Shown here one piece after another: positions 37,650 through 49,111 of a stretch of DNA of 64,000 nt. The translations under genes were made by a program, and so were the position numbers. The DNA lies in contig NC_065537.1 of assembly GCF_932294415.1 (NCBI RefSeq), forward strand, positions 48,590,302 to 48,654,301. Reading direction: 5' to 3'. How positions within the stretch are numbered: position 1 is the stretch's first letter; every line of letters begins with the position of its first letter. The notes below the pieces were generated by a model that had not been told where the DNA came from, did no database searches, and saw only the letters and a program-made list of their open reading frames with translations. The DNA comes from Quercus robur (lineage: Eukaryota; Streptophyta; Magnoliopsida; Fagales; Fagaceae).

Positions 37650-38435
37650 TGTAGGGTCACAATTTGCAGCCCAAACTCAAAATGTATGAAGTCTTGGTCC
37701 AATGAGCCCAATACAATAAATTTGTAGAGAATAGGTCAAAGAAATGGGTCTTAATGAGTTGGACAACAGCTAGTATTGAATTACATGACGATTAAACACA
37801 AATAAAGGATGTTGATATCAATAGATTTTCAGTCTGAGGAGGTTAAACCTGTATGTAATGATCACTCTTGGATATCAGAGTGATTTAGATTGCTATCATA
37901 TTTTTTTTCTCTCTATTTTCCGATCCTCTTCTCATGGAGGGTCTCTCACATTACATAGCTCCTTTTAGATCATCTTGATCCTACATTTGTTGATCATCTG
38001 AGTCCCTACTTGAGTGCTCGTCCCATCAGACACCCCTTTCAGCATTCTGTGAGTTATGGTAACCAAGACAGCACTGTTTAGAGGTCTTTTCCACATAAAT
38101 GTGGCCAGAAAAGTAGCTGCAATGCATTTAATGCGGTGGTAGCAGCTTTTCCTTAGATATTTTAAGTTTCCTTCTTTCTCGTATGTTCATGGGACATATT
38201 TCTATTGCTAGAACCTTTTGGAGGGTCACTTTAATTGGTAGAGTACACACTTGGGCTACATTTGTCGTATCCAAAGAGGGATTCCTCCTCGGATCACCTT
38301 CCATTCATCCCCCGCTTATGAGACTTTAACTGGGAATCTCTTAATAACTATTTACTCCTCCTCGGATTTGTCAATGTCCCGAATAAAGCCCAAAGCCCAA
38401 AGCCCAATATATGATCTTGGGCCCTTACCCTTACA
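37650..38435 (-). mobile_element. 5' LTR of the Gypsy element (786 bp)
   Basis: Read on the minus strand it begins TGTAAGGGTAAGGGCCCAAG and ends TTGTGACCCTACA, with canonical TG...CA ends, and is followed by the primer binding site. It shares phrases with the plus-strand LTRs at 45070-45892 and 62117-62879: CCGAGGAGGA, AAGGTGATCCGAGGAG, and a CTACAAATTTATTGTATTGG-type 3' part. The partner 3' LTR is missing. Confidence 0.88.
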
Positions 38436-38457
38436 ATTATTATTATTATTATTATTG

Positions 38458-39044
38458 ATAAGGATAAAAGAGATTGGTCAAGAAAGATAAGCCAACGGTT
38501 TATTAGTGATGGTATTTACTGGGCTGTCAGCCCCTGTTTAATGACTGACGGCGGGATAAAGTGTAAGGAGAGGCACCATAGGCCAACGGGATAATAAAGC
38601 TGAAGGTCATCCTGAAACTGACGGTATGAAGACCGAATGCATAATATAAGCTGACGGCACTAGTTAAAGAATGCTTGCTAACCACGTTTGTGTGTATAAG
38701 TAAATGACTTGCTCTCCACGTTTTGTGAAACCTAAGAGGGATTCCTATATGAAAAGGATCCCGCAAAATACGCCCAAGGAGACTCCTATAAGGAAAAGAC
38801 TTCTACTCCAAGGAAAAGGGGTCAAGCTCTACTACTATAAAAACCCAAGCACCCTCACGAACCAAGGTACGCTTAATTTACCCTCTCTAGCACTCTAGAG
38901 CAGTGAGAATAGTTCTGACTTGACTTTCGGAGGGTATTTGACCGATACCACACCGGTGCTTTTTGCTAGGTCCTTTCTTTTTGCTGTGCAGGTACTATTT
39001 GGAGCGCACGAGAACCGTGTGGCTTACTGATAATATTTTCGGCA
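38458..39044 (+). mobile_element. Second LTR fragment, plus orientation, between two (ATT)n tracts
   Basis: Contains a promoter-like CTACTATAAAAACCCAAG (about 38832) and GTATTTGACCGATACCACAC and ends TTCGGCATCATCA at 39044, all features of LTRs of another plant retroelement family. (ATT)n tracts lie immediately outside both ends (38436-38457 and about 39045-39072). No primer binding site or internal domain follows; the next unique sequence is the TNL 3' flank shared with copy B. Confidence 0.65.
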
Positions 39045-39531
39045 TCATCAATTATTATTATTATTATTATTTGGGATTAATAGCAATAGAAACAATTCCA
39101 AGAGAGAATGACAGTTTTATAGTGCAAAAATTTGATTATTCATTGAGATAGCCGTGCGACATAATTAAATTCTGCAGCTTGGAAGGCCTGTAACCAAAAA
39201 CAATATAAATATTAGAGGACTGCATGCCTATAGCAAGGGATTCTATTCAATGCTTGTGGTTGTCTTTTGGTAATTAGCTCGTATAACTTCTTGGCCAGTT
39301 AAAGTCAACTAATAATATTTTAGTGATCTTTGATTAACCTTGTAAATATTTTGAAACTATTTCTTTACTTTTAGATTAAACTAGTAGGATACATGCAAAT
39401 GATATTTTACATGAGGCCAAAATATTGGCCACTCCAACTAGCGAAGTGCCTACATTGGGTTTCTGACAAAGTGACAATAGAAACAGGACCTCAGTGGATT
39501 GATCTGTGAGATGGCTTGATCATGCACTAAG

Positions 39532-39624
39532 TTGAGTCCAGTAAGAGTTGTAAGGTATAAGTTACATAATCTGACAAAGTTGAGTCCAGTAAGAGTTGTA
39601 AGGTATAAGTTACATAATCTGACA
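39532..39624 (+). repeat. 46-47-bp tandem duplication specific to copy A
   Basis: GTTGAGTCCAGTAAGAGTTG followed by TAAGGTATAAGTTACATAAT and CTGACAA occurs twice in a row. Copy B (about 57349-57393) has it once, so copy A gained a unit after the duplication. Confidence 0.9.
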
Positions 39625-40466
39625 ACCATATTTGGACATTATAAGTAACATAATCCCCCTCACCCTCTTTACTGGCCTTGATTTGTTTCATAATCTGACA
39701 ACTATATTTGTCATATATTACCGACAAAAATTGTCACAGATTTAGTGCAAAATTTTTCATGTGGCCTATCTCATAAGCAACCTATTAAAAATGAGAATTT
39801 CAGATTAGGAATTAGAAGAATTGAAGATCCAATGCTTGATCTTTAATATCAAATGTTGACTTGGGTCTGAGGGTGTATAGTTGGTTCCTGACTTTGCTAG
39901 TTGGCGTGCGTTTGTTTTAGCTTCTTATTAGTTGGGTTTTTTTTTTTTTTTTTTTTTTTAGGTCAGTTTATGTAGAAGGTTTTAAATACTCACTTTATTT
40001 ATTGAGTGCAAAGGTTAAAAAAAAAAAAAAAAAAACCTGTTTCACGTGTCTACACATTTCTTGGCCACAATATCACTACTTCTTTCGAGAGTAGTTATGT
40101 TTGAATACAGTTAGATACTTAGATGACCCTAGGTTCACATGTTAACGATACTTGATAGAATTAGGTGTTTCAGGTTTCGAAAATCTACTCTGGCAATGAG
40201 GATGCAGAATTATCATCATTAGCAACAAATGGCTCCTGGCATTATTATTTAATAAAACTATATGATAAATGTTTGTTTTATAAAATTGTTAATTTTCTAC
40301 CTCGATTGTTACACAAATTTTCATTTATATAAGTCATTAAATTGGTATGATTATGCCCCTACAATATCAATCAAAATTACCGTCACTTAGTTATTCCAGT
40401 GAATATTTTTATTTGATTAGCTAACAAAATTCGATTTCGATTCCTAGGTATTCTTTTGAAATTACC

Positions 40467-41470
40467 AATATATATAAAGAAACATAGAATAAATTTAAAA
40501 TCTATTATTATAAAATAGATTAGGTCCCAAAAATTAATAATAGAAATTTTAAACATGTTAAAATAAATATTAAGGGAACCCCTTTTTTTATAAATACAAT
40601 AAATTTTTAACTTTTTTTTTTTTTTATACGAGATAGAAATTCTACTTTGACCTAATTTAAGTGTATATATGTATAAAACTCTCTCCTAGAGACTTGACCC
40701 ACCGTCCTTTGTCCCTTACATTCTACAAAAATTTTTTACTTGTGAAATGACCACCACGCCAATGATATACGGTGGTATAAAATTTTAATTTTTGGCGTCC
40801 ACTCTATTATAATTCTTTTTTATTATTAGATTAAGATATTAATTAGTTTTTGGCATATAACCAAGATTCGAACTCTAGATCCTAATTGGATTTTGGCATG
40901 TAGCCCATATTTGAATTCTAAATCTCTTTATTCAAGGACAAAAAACTTTACACATTAAACTAATTGAAATCCTCTAGGAAACATTAAACATTCGATTATT
41001 ATCAAAATTATTAATTTCTTGCCTTCATGGATATATACGTAAATTTGCATATAAGTCAAAAGACTGGTACCATTAATGCCCCTACAACATGTCAGATAAA
41101 ATTAGAGCCATTCAGCTAATTGTACCAGTCATGAGTCATTTCCGCGTGTTTGGACTAGCACAAAAATCAACTCTTCTATTTCTGTTCTTTTCCTTTGTTT
41201 TTCTTTTTCCTTTCTCCATCAATAACATTTCCCCCTTCGTCTTCTTCGTCCCACTGTCCACGCACATGAACTTCACTTTTTCTCCTCTATGTTCTATTAT
41301 CTAGGTTGGTATGTAAATGTATCATTGTAAAATCTTTCAATTTTCACCTTCCTCCCTTCACGTTCACGTGAATTTTTCTTTTGACAAGTGTTAGATACGC
41401 TGATTGATTAGGGCCACATTTGTTGGTCAACATATTATTGGCCAAGATTCTCATAATAAAAATATATATT
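40467..41470 (+). repeat. Spacer direct repeat, copy 1 (partner at 44459-46272)
   Basis: Starts at AATATATATAAAGAAACATA and runs through GATTAGGTCCCAAAAATTAA, CATGTAGCCMATATTYGAAT-type phrases, GACTGGTA, and TACGCTGATTGATTAGGGCC. The same landmarks in the same order occur from 44459, where a solo LTR splits them. A shorter, more diverged version of the flanking phrase AATTTTCATTTAWATAAGTC plus GATGCCCCTACAA recurs at about 40315, 41040, 41530, 45030 and 45900, so the spacer is a local array. No gene supported; a 71-codon frame at 41089 is Phe/Ser-rich low complexity. Confidence 0.8.
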
Positions 41471-41884
41471 ATTATGACACACATAATCATTATCAAAATT
41501 TTTAATTTCCTACCTCTTGATACACAAATTTTCATTTAAATAAGTCATCAAATTGGTACGATTGATGCCCCTACAATATTTTAAGGGTCCTACCTTAATT
41601 TTATTACTTTTTTAACTGAAATATTATTTTATTTTAATGAGAATCTGTCATATCACCCACTAACTAAATAAAAGATAGATATTAAAATCCACTACTATTT
41701 GCTATTGTATATTTAAAACAAAATGAGATATCCAGTTAAAATAAGTATTGGAGGTAAACCATACTTCAATCAAAATTCCAATCATTTCAATTATTCCAAT
41801 GAATGTTATTATTTGATTGGCTAACAAAATTCGATTCCAAGATATCGTTTTCAAATTACTAATCTATATATATATATATATATA

Positions 41885-42137
41885 TAGCCAAAACTAAGAG
41901 AAAATCCAATTAGATTTCAAATTTGAATTTAATTAGAGTCCAATCTTGCATTATTTGTCTCATCTAATTTAAGTTTTTAAATTTTTGTGTGAAGTAAGTT
42001 AATTTAGTGTAAAAATTGGATTTCAATTAGAGTTTAATTTTGTGCCACGTGTCCCATCTAATCTAAATTTTTTTTTAATTTTTATGCTAAGTGAGTTAAT
42101 TTAGTATAGAAATCAAGAGTCCAATAAATAAACCTAG

Positions 42138-42174
<37 letters not shown>

Positions 42175-42780
42175 ACCAAAACTTAGAGGAAATTTGATTA
42201 TAATCAAATTTAGATTTTGCCTTTATTAGCTTTTCATAAAAATTAAATTGTTTAGATTTTTGTTAAGGTCATGCTAACAAGTGCCTTTAGGACAATGGTT
42301 AACAATCAATTTTAGGAAAGTTTTGACACCACTACATATATATGCTAATGAGTATATATATATATATTATCATGTTTCTATTTAGATATTTTGTATGTGA
42401 AGTTCTTGAACGTAACAAACTATAATTAAGTTAAACAATTCTATGCATCTATCCCCATTCAATTTAAGATATACTATTGAACCAATTTATTCTTTTATTT
42501 TGTATTGTATTTAGTAGAATTTTACGGATAATGATAGTGAATTGATATTGTATATGTAGTGTCTAATAATGATTTTCAAAATTATATACATAACAGTAGT
42601 ATAATGCAAAACTTGACAACCAATATCATTAAAATTGCAAGAAAAAATCATTTTAGTACTTTCAAATGTCCTAATCGATCTAATGTCCTATCTATTTAAT
42701 AACTCAAACTAACATCAATAGTACCACTACAGTTCATCATTCTTGTAAATAAGCATGGGTTACATACTAATATATGAATG
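41885..42780 (+). repeat. Extra copy of TNL intron-1 sequence outside any TNL
   Basis: From GCCAAAACTAAGAGAAAATC onward this segment is collinear with 26462-27440 (intron 1 of copy A) and 50571-51490 (intron 1 of copy B): CATCTAATCTAAATTTTTT, TTTTCATAAAAATTAAATTG, AGATATTTTGTATG, GCATCTATCCCCATTCAATT and TATTTAATAACTCAAACTAA all recur in order. No TIR or NB-ARC exon accompanies it. Confidence 0.82.
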
Positions 42781-44458
42781 TTCAAATAGTGTGTAAAACA
42801 CCTATGAACGTGTAGTTCCCAATTTACAAATTACCAATACAAGCTTATAATCAAACAATATATGTACGGAATATGAAAATAAGCTAAAACAGAATTGGTA
42901 AAACAATCTAAATCGAAATTAATCACAACCCCAGCAGTAATTAAAAGGCAAAGATTAAGGGAAGAGAGATACAAACACAAAGATAACACAGCGATGTGTT
43001 ATCGAAGAGGAAACCGAAGTCCTCGGCAAAAAACCTCTTTGCTGCCCTCGAAACGGTCAATAATCCACTAGAGAATATAGTTGGGATACATGAATCGGGC
43101 CCTAGGGTTGTAAAAGAGCTGAGTTTTGTCGAGTAGTGAATGTTCAAGCTCGGCTCGATAGCAAAAGTGGAATGTTCAAGTTTGGCTTGAGCTTGATACG
43201 AGCCCACAAATAATGTTCAAGCTTGAGCTTGTTATAAAGTATAAAAACTTGAGCTCGGTTTGGCTTGACTTGGTTCATTAGTCAAGCCAAGCTCGAGCTC
43301 CATATCAAGCTCAATATCATGTTTTTGAGTTTGAAATCCAACACAAGTATATTATCAAACCTATATCAAGTTTATTATCTAGCCTATATCAACTTGTAAT
43401 TAATTAAAGTGTTAGAAGGATATGAGTTTATATGTCAAGCTCATATCAATTTTATTACCAGCTTATAAATAAGCCTAGGCTCAACTTGTTTTGTTATTTT
43501 TGTATCGAGTCTTGGTGTTTACGAGCTTGTTCATGAATAATATTTTTTACTCAGACTCGGCTCATTTATTAAACAAGCCTAAAACTAAAGTTTAAACTTG
43601 GCTTGTTTATAAACAAACAAACATGAACGAGCTTTTTATCGAACCAAGCCCAAGCTATTTATGAACGGCTTGGTTTATTTACAACCCTATGAATAGCAAA
43701 AGACCCTCCAAGCCTAATCTACCCAGTACACCTAAGCCCTCCAAGTTTCTTACTCCAACAGGGTTACGCCGAACCTTGTCTTCTCTAGCTTACCGGATCC
43801 CGCAATAGCCCATTGCATCAACCAAAATGAATTGGTCCCTTCTGAACTACTTCTCAAGCACCAAATAACCTCCTCACAGATATGGGTATGATGAGATAAG
43901 GATTTTGGCTAATGTACCTTTCAAGGATGTATCAATGAAGAGGATGAGAGTAGAGGAATTTGGAGAATCAAAGGATGAAAATTGTGGATGAGTCAATCTT
44001 GTTTTTCTCTAGGGTTTCTCTCTCAAAATTCTCTTTGGAAGCTCTCTACATTTCATGGGTATAAGGGTATTTATAGTAGGGTGTGTATGGAATGCGAAGA
44101 GTCAGGTTTCTAACAAATGGGGTGTTTTGACGACTCAGCCTCGCGACTGGAACAAGTTGCGAGTTTGAGTCGTGAGCTAACTGCCTGGCCAGACTGAAAG
44201 TTTTGTCCTATAATACAACAGATGGCATGACCCTTCAGCTCTCCTACATGCTTCACATGTGTGCCACCTTTGGCGACTTGCGAATCGCAAGCCAGTCGTA
44301 AGGCCCTTCTTAAGTGCACACTTTTAAGCTTTTCTTCACACTCTCTCACACACTACCCTTACATGATTCCCACCTAAATACAAGGTTTCTAAATGCTGAA
44401 TTACAAGCAAATTTAGCACGGAATAAAGCCAACTAATGATTGAATAAATTCAACCTTA
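42781..44458 (-). mobile_element. Copia-like LTR (minus orientation) split by a hAT MITE
   Basis: Read on the minus strand: a variable region with CGCAAGTCGCC and CGACTCAAACTCGC phrases, a TATA-type ACTATAAATACCCTTATA (about 44064-44081), GAGAGAAACCCTAGAG, and later AACACATCGCTGTGTTATC and a TTCCGTACATATATTG tail. A related plus-strand sequence lies at about 61130-62110 with CGACTAGCTCACGACTGG, CTATATATACCTTCATTACC, AAACCCTAGAGAGAGG-type leader and AACACATTGCGTGTTAT. Assignment to Ty1/Copia is an inference from architecture; no pol is attached. The exact ends are uncertain. Confidence 0.5.
43103..43689. mobile_element. hAT-like MITE nested in the Copia-like LTR
   Basis: Termini TAGGGTTGTAAA (43103) and TTTACAACCCTA (ending 43689) are perfect 12-bp inverted repeats. 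The interior is full of AAGCTCGAGCTC, GGCTTGGCTTGA and CAAGCTCGGCTCG variants, a composition I know from plant hAT MITEs. The flank TGAAT(C/A)G appears near both ends, but four extra bases (GCCC) precede the left terminus, so the target duplication is unclear. Confidence 0.8.
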
Positions 44459-46263
44459 CAATATATATAAAGAAACATAGAATAAATTTAAAATCTATTA
44501 TTATATGATAGATTAGGTCCCAAAAATTAATACTAGACATTTTATACATGTTAAAATAAATATTTAGGGAACTATTTTTTTTAAAAAAAAAATTTATAAA
44601 TATTGTCAAATTTTAACTTTTTTTTAATACAAAATAGAAATTTTACTTTAGTCTAATTTAAGTGTATATATATATGTGAAACTTCTTCCTAGAAACTTGA
44701 ATATCGACTCTTACCCCCTACACCCTACAAGAATTTTGTACTTGTGGAGTGAACATCACGCCAATGGTGCATTATAGTTTAAAATTTTAACCTTTGATGT
44801 CCTCTCCATTATGATTCTCCTTTATTAACAAGTTAAAATATTAATTGGTTTTTGGCATGTAGCTAGGATTCGAATCCTAGATCCTAATTGGTTTTTAACA
44901 TATAGCCAAAGTTCAAATTCTAAATCTCTTTATTTAATGACAAAAAAACTTTACAAATTAACCTAATTGAAATTTGCCAATAAACATTAAACATACAATC
45001 GTTATCAAAATTGTTAATTTCTTACCTACATGGATACGCAAATTTTCAAGCAAGTCATGAGACTGGTATTGTAGGAATGATAGGCCTAGTTGTGTGTGTG
45101 TGTGTGTGTATATATATATTAGGCCAGAGGCCCGGTCCGAGGACTCCTAATAATCCGAGGACCAGTAAATGCTACCATGGAAGTCCACATTAGTGAATAA
45201 AGAAATGGGTCTGGTTGTGATGGTTCAGAAAGGTGGTCTGAGGAGGAATGCCTCCTCGGCTGAGCAAAGCAGAAGTTAGAAGGTGTGGTCTGCCATCCAG
45301 AGTAACGTTCCAGGAGATTCTATTGATAAGGATATACATCATGAAAGCACAGGACAAAGGGAAACTATGAAATATCTAAGAGAAAGCTGCTATCACCGCA
45401 TTGAATACTCTGCAGCTAATTCTCTTGAAGTATTAATGTGAAAGTGATACCTAAATTGTAATTTTCAGCCTTACAGCTACTCCTGGGACTTCAGGAAGGT
45501 GCTAATGGGACAGAGATCAACCCCAGCAACCTGGTCTACACGTGAAGGGTGGAAATGGAGGAAGGAAGATAGTATAAAAGAGAGAGAGAATACCCTAAGG
45601 AAGGGGGATCAGAGGAGGAATAGAAAAACACTGTAGCCACAAAAATTGGACTTGAAATCAAATAAAAAAGAGATATATACAAGAACACATTTCCTCGGAT
45701 TATGCCGAGGACGATTTGCTTTGGGTAAAACTAGTTTATCTTTACTATCTGGTCATCTGGACTTACTATAATTGTTATCCAACTCATTAGAGCCTAGTTT
45801 TCTTACACACTTTTTACAAATTTATTGTATTAGGTTCTTTAGGCCTAGATCCTACAACCTTTTAGGCTTGAGAACCAAATTGTGCCCTTACAGATATGAT
45901 TAATTCCCCTGCAACACGTCAGATATAATTCCAGCCATTCGGCTAATTGTGCCAGTAATTTTCGCGTGTTAGGACTAGCACAAAAGGTCAACCTTTCTAT
46001 TTCTGTTCTTTTCCTTTGTTTTTCATTTTCTTTACTCCGTCAATCACGTTCTCCCCTTCGCCTTCTTCTTCGTCCCGCTTTCCTTGCACATGAACTTCAC
46101 TTTTTCTCCTCTGTGTCTGTGTCAAATAGTTGATTGGTATGTAAATGTATCATTGTAAGATCTTTCAATTTCCTTCTCCTTCCCTTCACGTCCACATTAA
46201 TTTTACTTTTAAGTGTTGGATACGCTGATTGATTAGGGCCACATTAATTGGCCAAGATACTTA

Positions 46264-46272
<9 letters not shown>
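44459..46272 (+). repeat. Spacer direct repeat, copy 2, split by a solo LTR
   Basis: Collinear with 40467-41470 once the solo LTR and its duplication (45070-45897) are removed: ATATATATAAAGAAACATAG at the start, then GATTAGGTCCCAAAAATTAA, CCATTCGGCTAATTGTGCCA, GTATGTAAATGTATCATTGT, and ACGCTGATTGATTAGGGCCA, ending before a (TA)n tract. No gene. Confidence 0.82.
45070..45892 (+). mobile_element. Solo LTR (823 bp) with 5-bp target duplication
   Basis: Begins TGTAGGAATGATAGGCC and ends GTGCCCTTACA. Flanks GGTAT (45065-45069) and GATAT (45893-45897) match 4/5. The uninterrupted partner around 41070 reads GACTGGTACCATTAATGCCC, supporting insertion into a GACTGGTATGATT site. Contains AGTATAAAAGAGAGAG (TATA-like, about 45572) and a polyadenylation-type 3' half. 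Same family as the LTRs at 37650 (minus) and 62117. It arose by recombination between the two LTRs of a full element. Confidence 0.9.
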
Positions 46273-46295
<23 letters not shown>

Positions 46296-46298
<3 letters not shown>

Positions 46299-47189
46299 TG
46301 AGTAATAACTATTATTGAAATATTTCACTCCTTTAATCAATTTGAAAAGAGGTTGGATATGGTATTCAATATTCATAAATCACAATTTGGTTAATAAAAC
46401 CTTGTAAATTTTCATATTATTAACATCTAACAATTAATATCACTTATATATATCAGTAAAAAAAATAAGGATCAGTCGTGACAGAACCCAAAAGAAATAC
46501 AATTACCCTGTTCAATATTGCTCAAGTTACTTTCATCATTATCCTCACGAATAATACCTTCATCATCACTCTTTTCCAAATTTCAATAATGGCTAATAAA
46601 ACAAAAGATGTAACACGAATTTTGTTGGAGCCCGTGCCAACGAGAATCCGTGCCAAAAAATAAAATAATGATGAATGCTTTACTCGAAACTTACTGAAAC
46701 TAAACAAATATTAGAGAACTTTTAGCAAAAAAAAAACAAATATTAGAGAACTTAAAATGACGTCCATGCCAACGAGAACCGCTGAATCCAATCACACATA
46801 ACCCATGAGATATATATACACACACACTTCCTTCTTAGTATTTGTAAGGAAACAATTAGGTTATGTATAGCACCATCTAACCAATAATTGAATTGAAATC
46901 TCATATTCTCTTTAACAATGTAAAAATAACTTCTTTACACATACCCTCAATATTTTTCTCTCCAAGTTTATTTTTACAAAACGAAATAAAACAAAGGATG
47001 AAATATACAGAACCCTTTATACTTTTTAGTACAAAAAACCGTGAAGTTTTGATTATAACATAACACTTAACCCCTTGCCATGGCTTTTGAGTGGAATTAT
47101 GATGTATTTTTGTGTTAGAACCTCTTTCACTCTCCCTTATATGTGCATGTTTGTTTCTAAAAAAAAAGAATGGATAATTGTCCCACATT
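46296..47189. other. Spacer without a supportable gene
   Basis: About 0.9 kb. The 61-codon frames on both strands near 46478-46707 overlap each other and show no known domain. One possible relic is the TIR-like start at 47080, listed separately. A direct repeat of AAACAAATATTAGAGAACTT occurs near 46704 and 46735. Confidence 0.5.
47080..47118 (+). pseudogene. Possible relic of a TNL first exon (12 codons, then stop)
   Basis: The frame reads MAFEWNYDVFLC followed by a stop. WNYDVFL is the exact start of the TIR domain in both nearby TNL copies (QWNYDVFLSFR), where it also follows a short MA- leader. After the stop the sequence no longer resembles a TIR. Seven residues could match by chance, but the setting between two TNL genes makes a decayed third copy plausible. 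Confidence 0.3.
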
Positions 47190-48184
47190 CATAGGCGGAG
47201 CTACGTTGGTGACTGGGGGGGCCATGGCCCCACCAAAAGTTTTAAAAAAAATTTTAGAGTAGGTAAAATTGCATACTTGAATCATTTTTCTAAGAACTGG
47301 CCCCCACATGAAAAATTATTTGGCCCCCCCATTTGTCCACATTTAATATTTTCCTTCATTTATTATTAATTTTTACTGCTGAAACTCCTTCATATGTCAG
47401 ACCATTGGCTTGATTAGAAGTTCTACTTTTTTAATTCCCAAGCTTCAATATATTTTTCTGATCTAGTGTGAGCTGATATCGCTCTTTATTGTTATTATAT
47501 TGCTCTATGTTGTAAGCTGAGATTGTTGTCCGCATTTGTTGCTACTTGCTAGTAAATGTTGCTCTCTGTTATTGAATATACCTATAGCTATTTTTCCTGC
47601 TTTGTTTTTTTTTTTTTTTTTTCCTGCTCTATTTTGGTGTGGCCATTCTTTTGGCTTTGTATTCTTTCTTTTCTTTGCATAAAATTTATAATTTTGTCTC
47701 AAAAAAGAGTGCTAAGCTTATTTGAAACTAGCAAAAATGACTTTAAGATCTTGAGAAGTACTAGAGTATTCTTCTCCTTCTATTTTTTTTTATTTTTATT
47801 AAACCAATTGATAAGATTTATTCAAAATACCAAAGTCATCTTGTATTTTTATATATAATTTCATATTGGCTTATAAGGATTTTGTTATTTTTAATTCTAA
47901 AATTTTTATATTTTCTTGTAGATGTAATTATTATATTTATATTTAATTTCTTGAATGGTTGAACTTATGGTTGTTAAAAGGACTAAGAGAAACTTAGAAG
48001 GGAAAATGAACTTAAGATACTTAATTGGTCATTTCGGTTTTTTTAAGTACTAATAAGAATTACATTGATTAAACCAATGCACAAAAACATATATGTAGCA
48101 TTTTGAGTTTTTCTTGAATTATGACTCACTACAAGATAGTTTAACCTCGGCCCCCCTAAACCAAAATTTCTAGCTTCGTCCCTG
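47190..48184. mobile_element. hAT-like element (995 bp) with 8-bp target duplication
   Basis: Flanks CCCACATT (47182-47189) and CTCACATT (48185-48192) match 7/8. Termini CATAGGCGGAGCTACG and, as reverse complement, CAGGGACGAAGCTAGA pair 10/16, and both have a GGGGGGGCC/GGCCCCCC block just inside. The CAGGGGCGGAGCTA-like end is a known plant hAT terminus type. No transposase; the 100-codon frame inside is Phe-rich low complexity. Confidence 0.8.
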
Positions 48185-49111
48185 CTCACATTGCTTAAGA
48201 AAGTGTGTTTTGTGTAGTATAACTTGCTCTACCCTCCTTTAAAAGTTACCCTGACTTAAGGGAGTGTGTTTTGTGTAATATAACTTGGCACACCCTCCTT
48301 TAAAAGTTACCCTAGCTTTTGAGTTGTAGTGTACCTTTGTATTAGAACCCTTTTTTTCTCTCCTTTATGTGTGTGTGTTTGTTCTCAAAAAACGTAACAC
48401 TTAACCCCTTTAGTATTACATATGTATAATTTTATATTTATGTTAGATAAAAAGATAGACATACACACTAAAGGGTGAGATGGGAATAGGGTGGGCAAAA
48501 CTTATTTTTGTCCCATCACCTCCTCGTGGTGGAGGAAATTCACACGAGATAGAATGGGATAGGATGGCTTGAGCAGGATGGGAATTTTTTACCATCACTC
48601 TCACTTTTCACCCAAACCAAACATATCATTACTTTATTAGAAGCTGCGATTTTCAAAAATTGATAGGAAACAAATGTCAAGGCAGCAACATTTTCTATGG
48701 GCTTTTTTGGTTTTTCCTATCCGTTGGCCCCATCATCCTACAAATGGAGGGAGGCTAGGAGCTATTTTTTCACTCGAACCGTTCATATCACTAGTTATCA
48801 AATGCAATGATTTTTTTATCAAAAAAAAAAAAAAAAATGCAATGATTTTTCAAAATTTATAGGAGACAAATGTCAAATCACTAATTTATCAGATGTAACG
48901 GATTTTCAAAAATTGATAAGAAACAAATGTCAAAGTAGCTTCATTTTTGTATGGTCTTTTTCCTCATTTGGCCCCATCATCCACAAACGGAGGGAGGGTG
49001 AGAGAATGTCTTTTCCACTTTCCATTGAGTTGGCAAGGAAACTAATTTTCAAAGTGGTCATTAGCAAAGACACTCTCTCACAAATACAAAACCAAGACTT
49101 ACCGCAATGAC
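48185..49111. other. Region upstream of the copy B duplication, repeat-rich, no gene
   Basis: A 65-70 bp unit (CTTAAGRRAGTGTGTTTTGTG, then TTTAAAAGTTACCCT) is tandemly repeated at about 48195-48320. A second short repeat (GATTTTCAAAAATTGATA, GACAAATGTCAAA, ATGGTCTTTTT/ATGGGCTTTTT, then TTGGCCCCATCATCC) occurs at about 48648-48740 and 48898-48985. No coding frame supported. Confidence 0.6.

Larger units (their letters stand above)
25054..40275 (+). repeat. Segmental duplication in the NLR cluster, copy A
   Basis: Sequence from about 25054 is collinear with about 49112 onward: promoter, all five TNL exons, introns, and 1.2 kb of 3' flank at 39078-40275 (against 56897-58023). Between 32730 and 39077 copy A carries retrotransposon sequence where copy B has the end of the TNL and about 0.8 kb of flank. 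Both copies lie in the same orientation with starts 24 kb apart. Confidence 0.9.

Noticed and set aside
46478-46707. 61-codon frames on both strands
   Set aside because: Antiparallel overlap, low complexity, no homologous feature in the partner spacer.
48674-49110. Short frames of 62-65 codons upstream of copy B
   Set aside because: They fall in a short local repeat (shared phrases GGCCCCATCATCC) and lack any domain.
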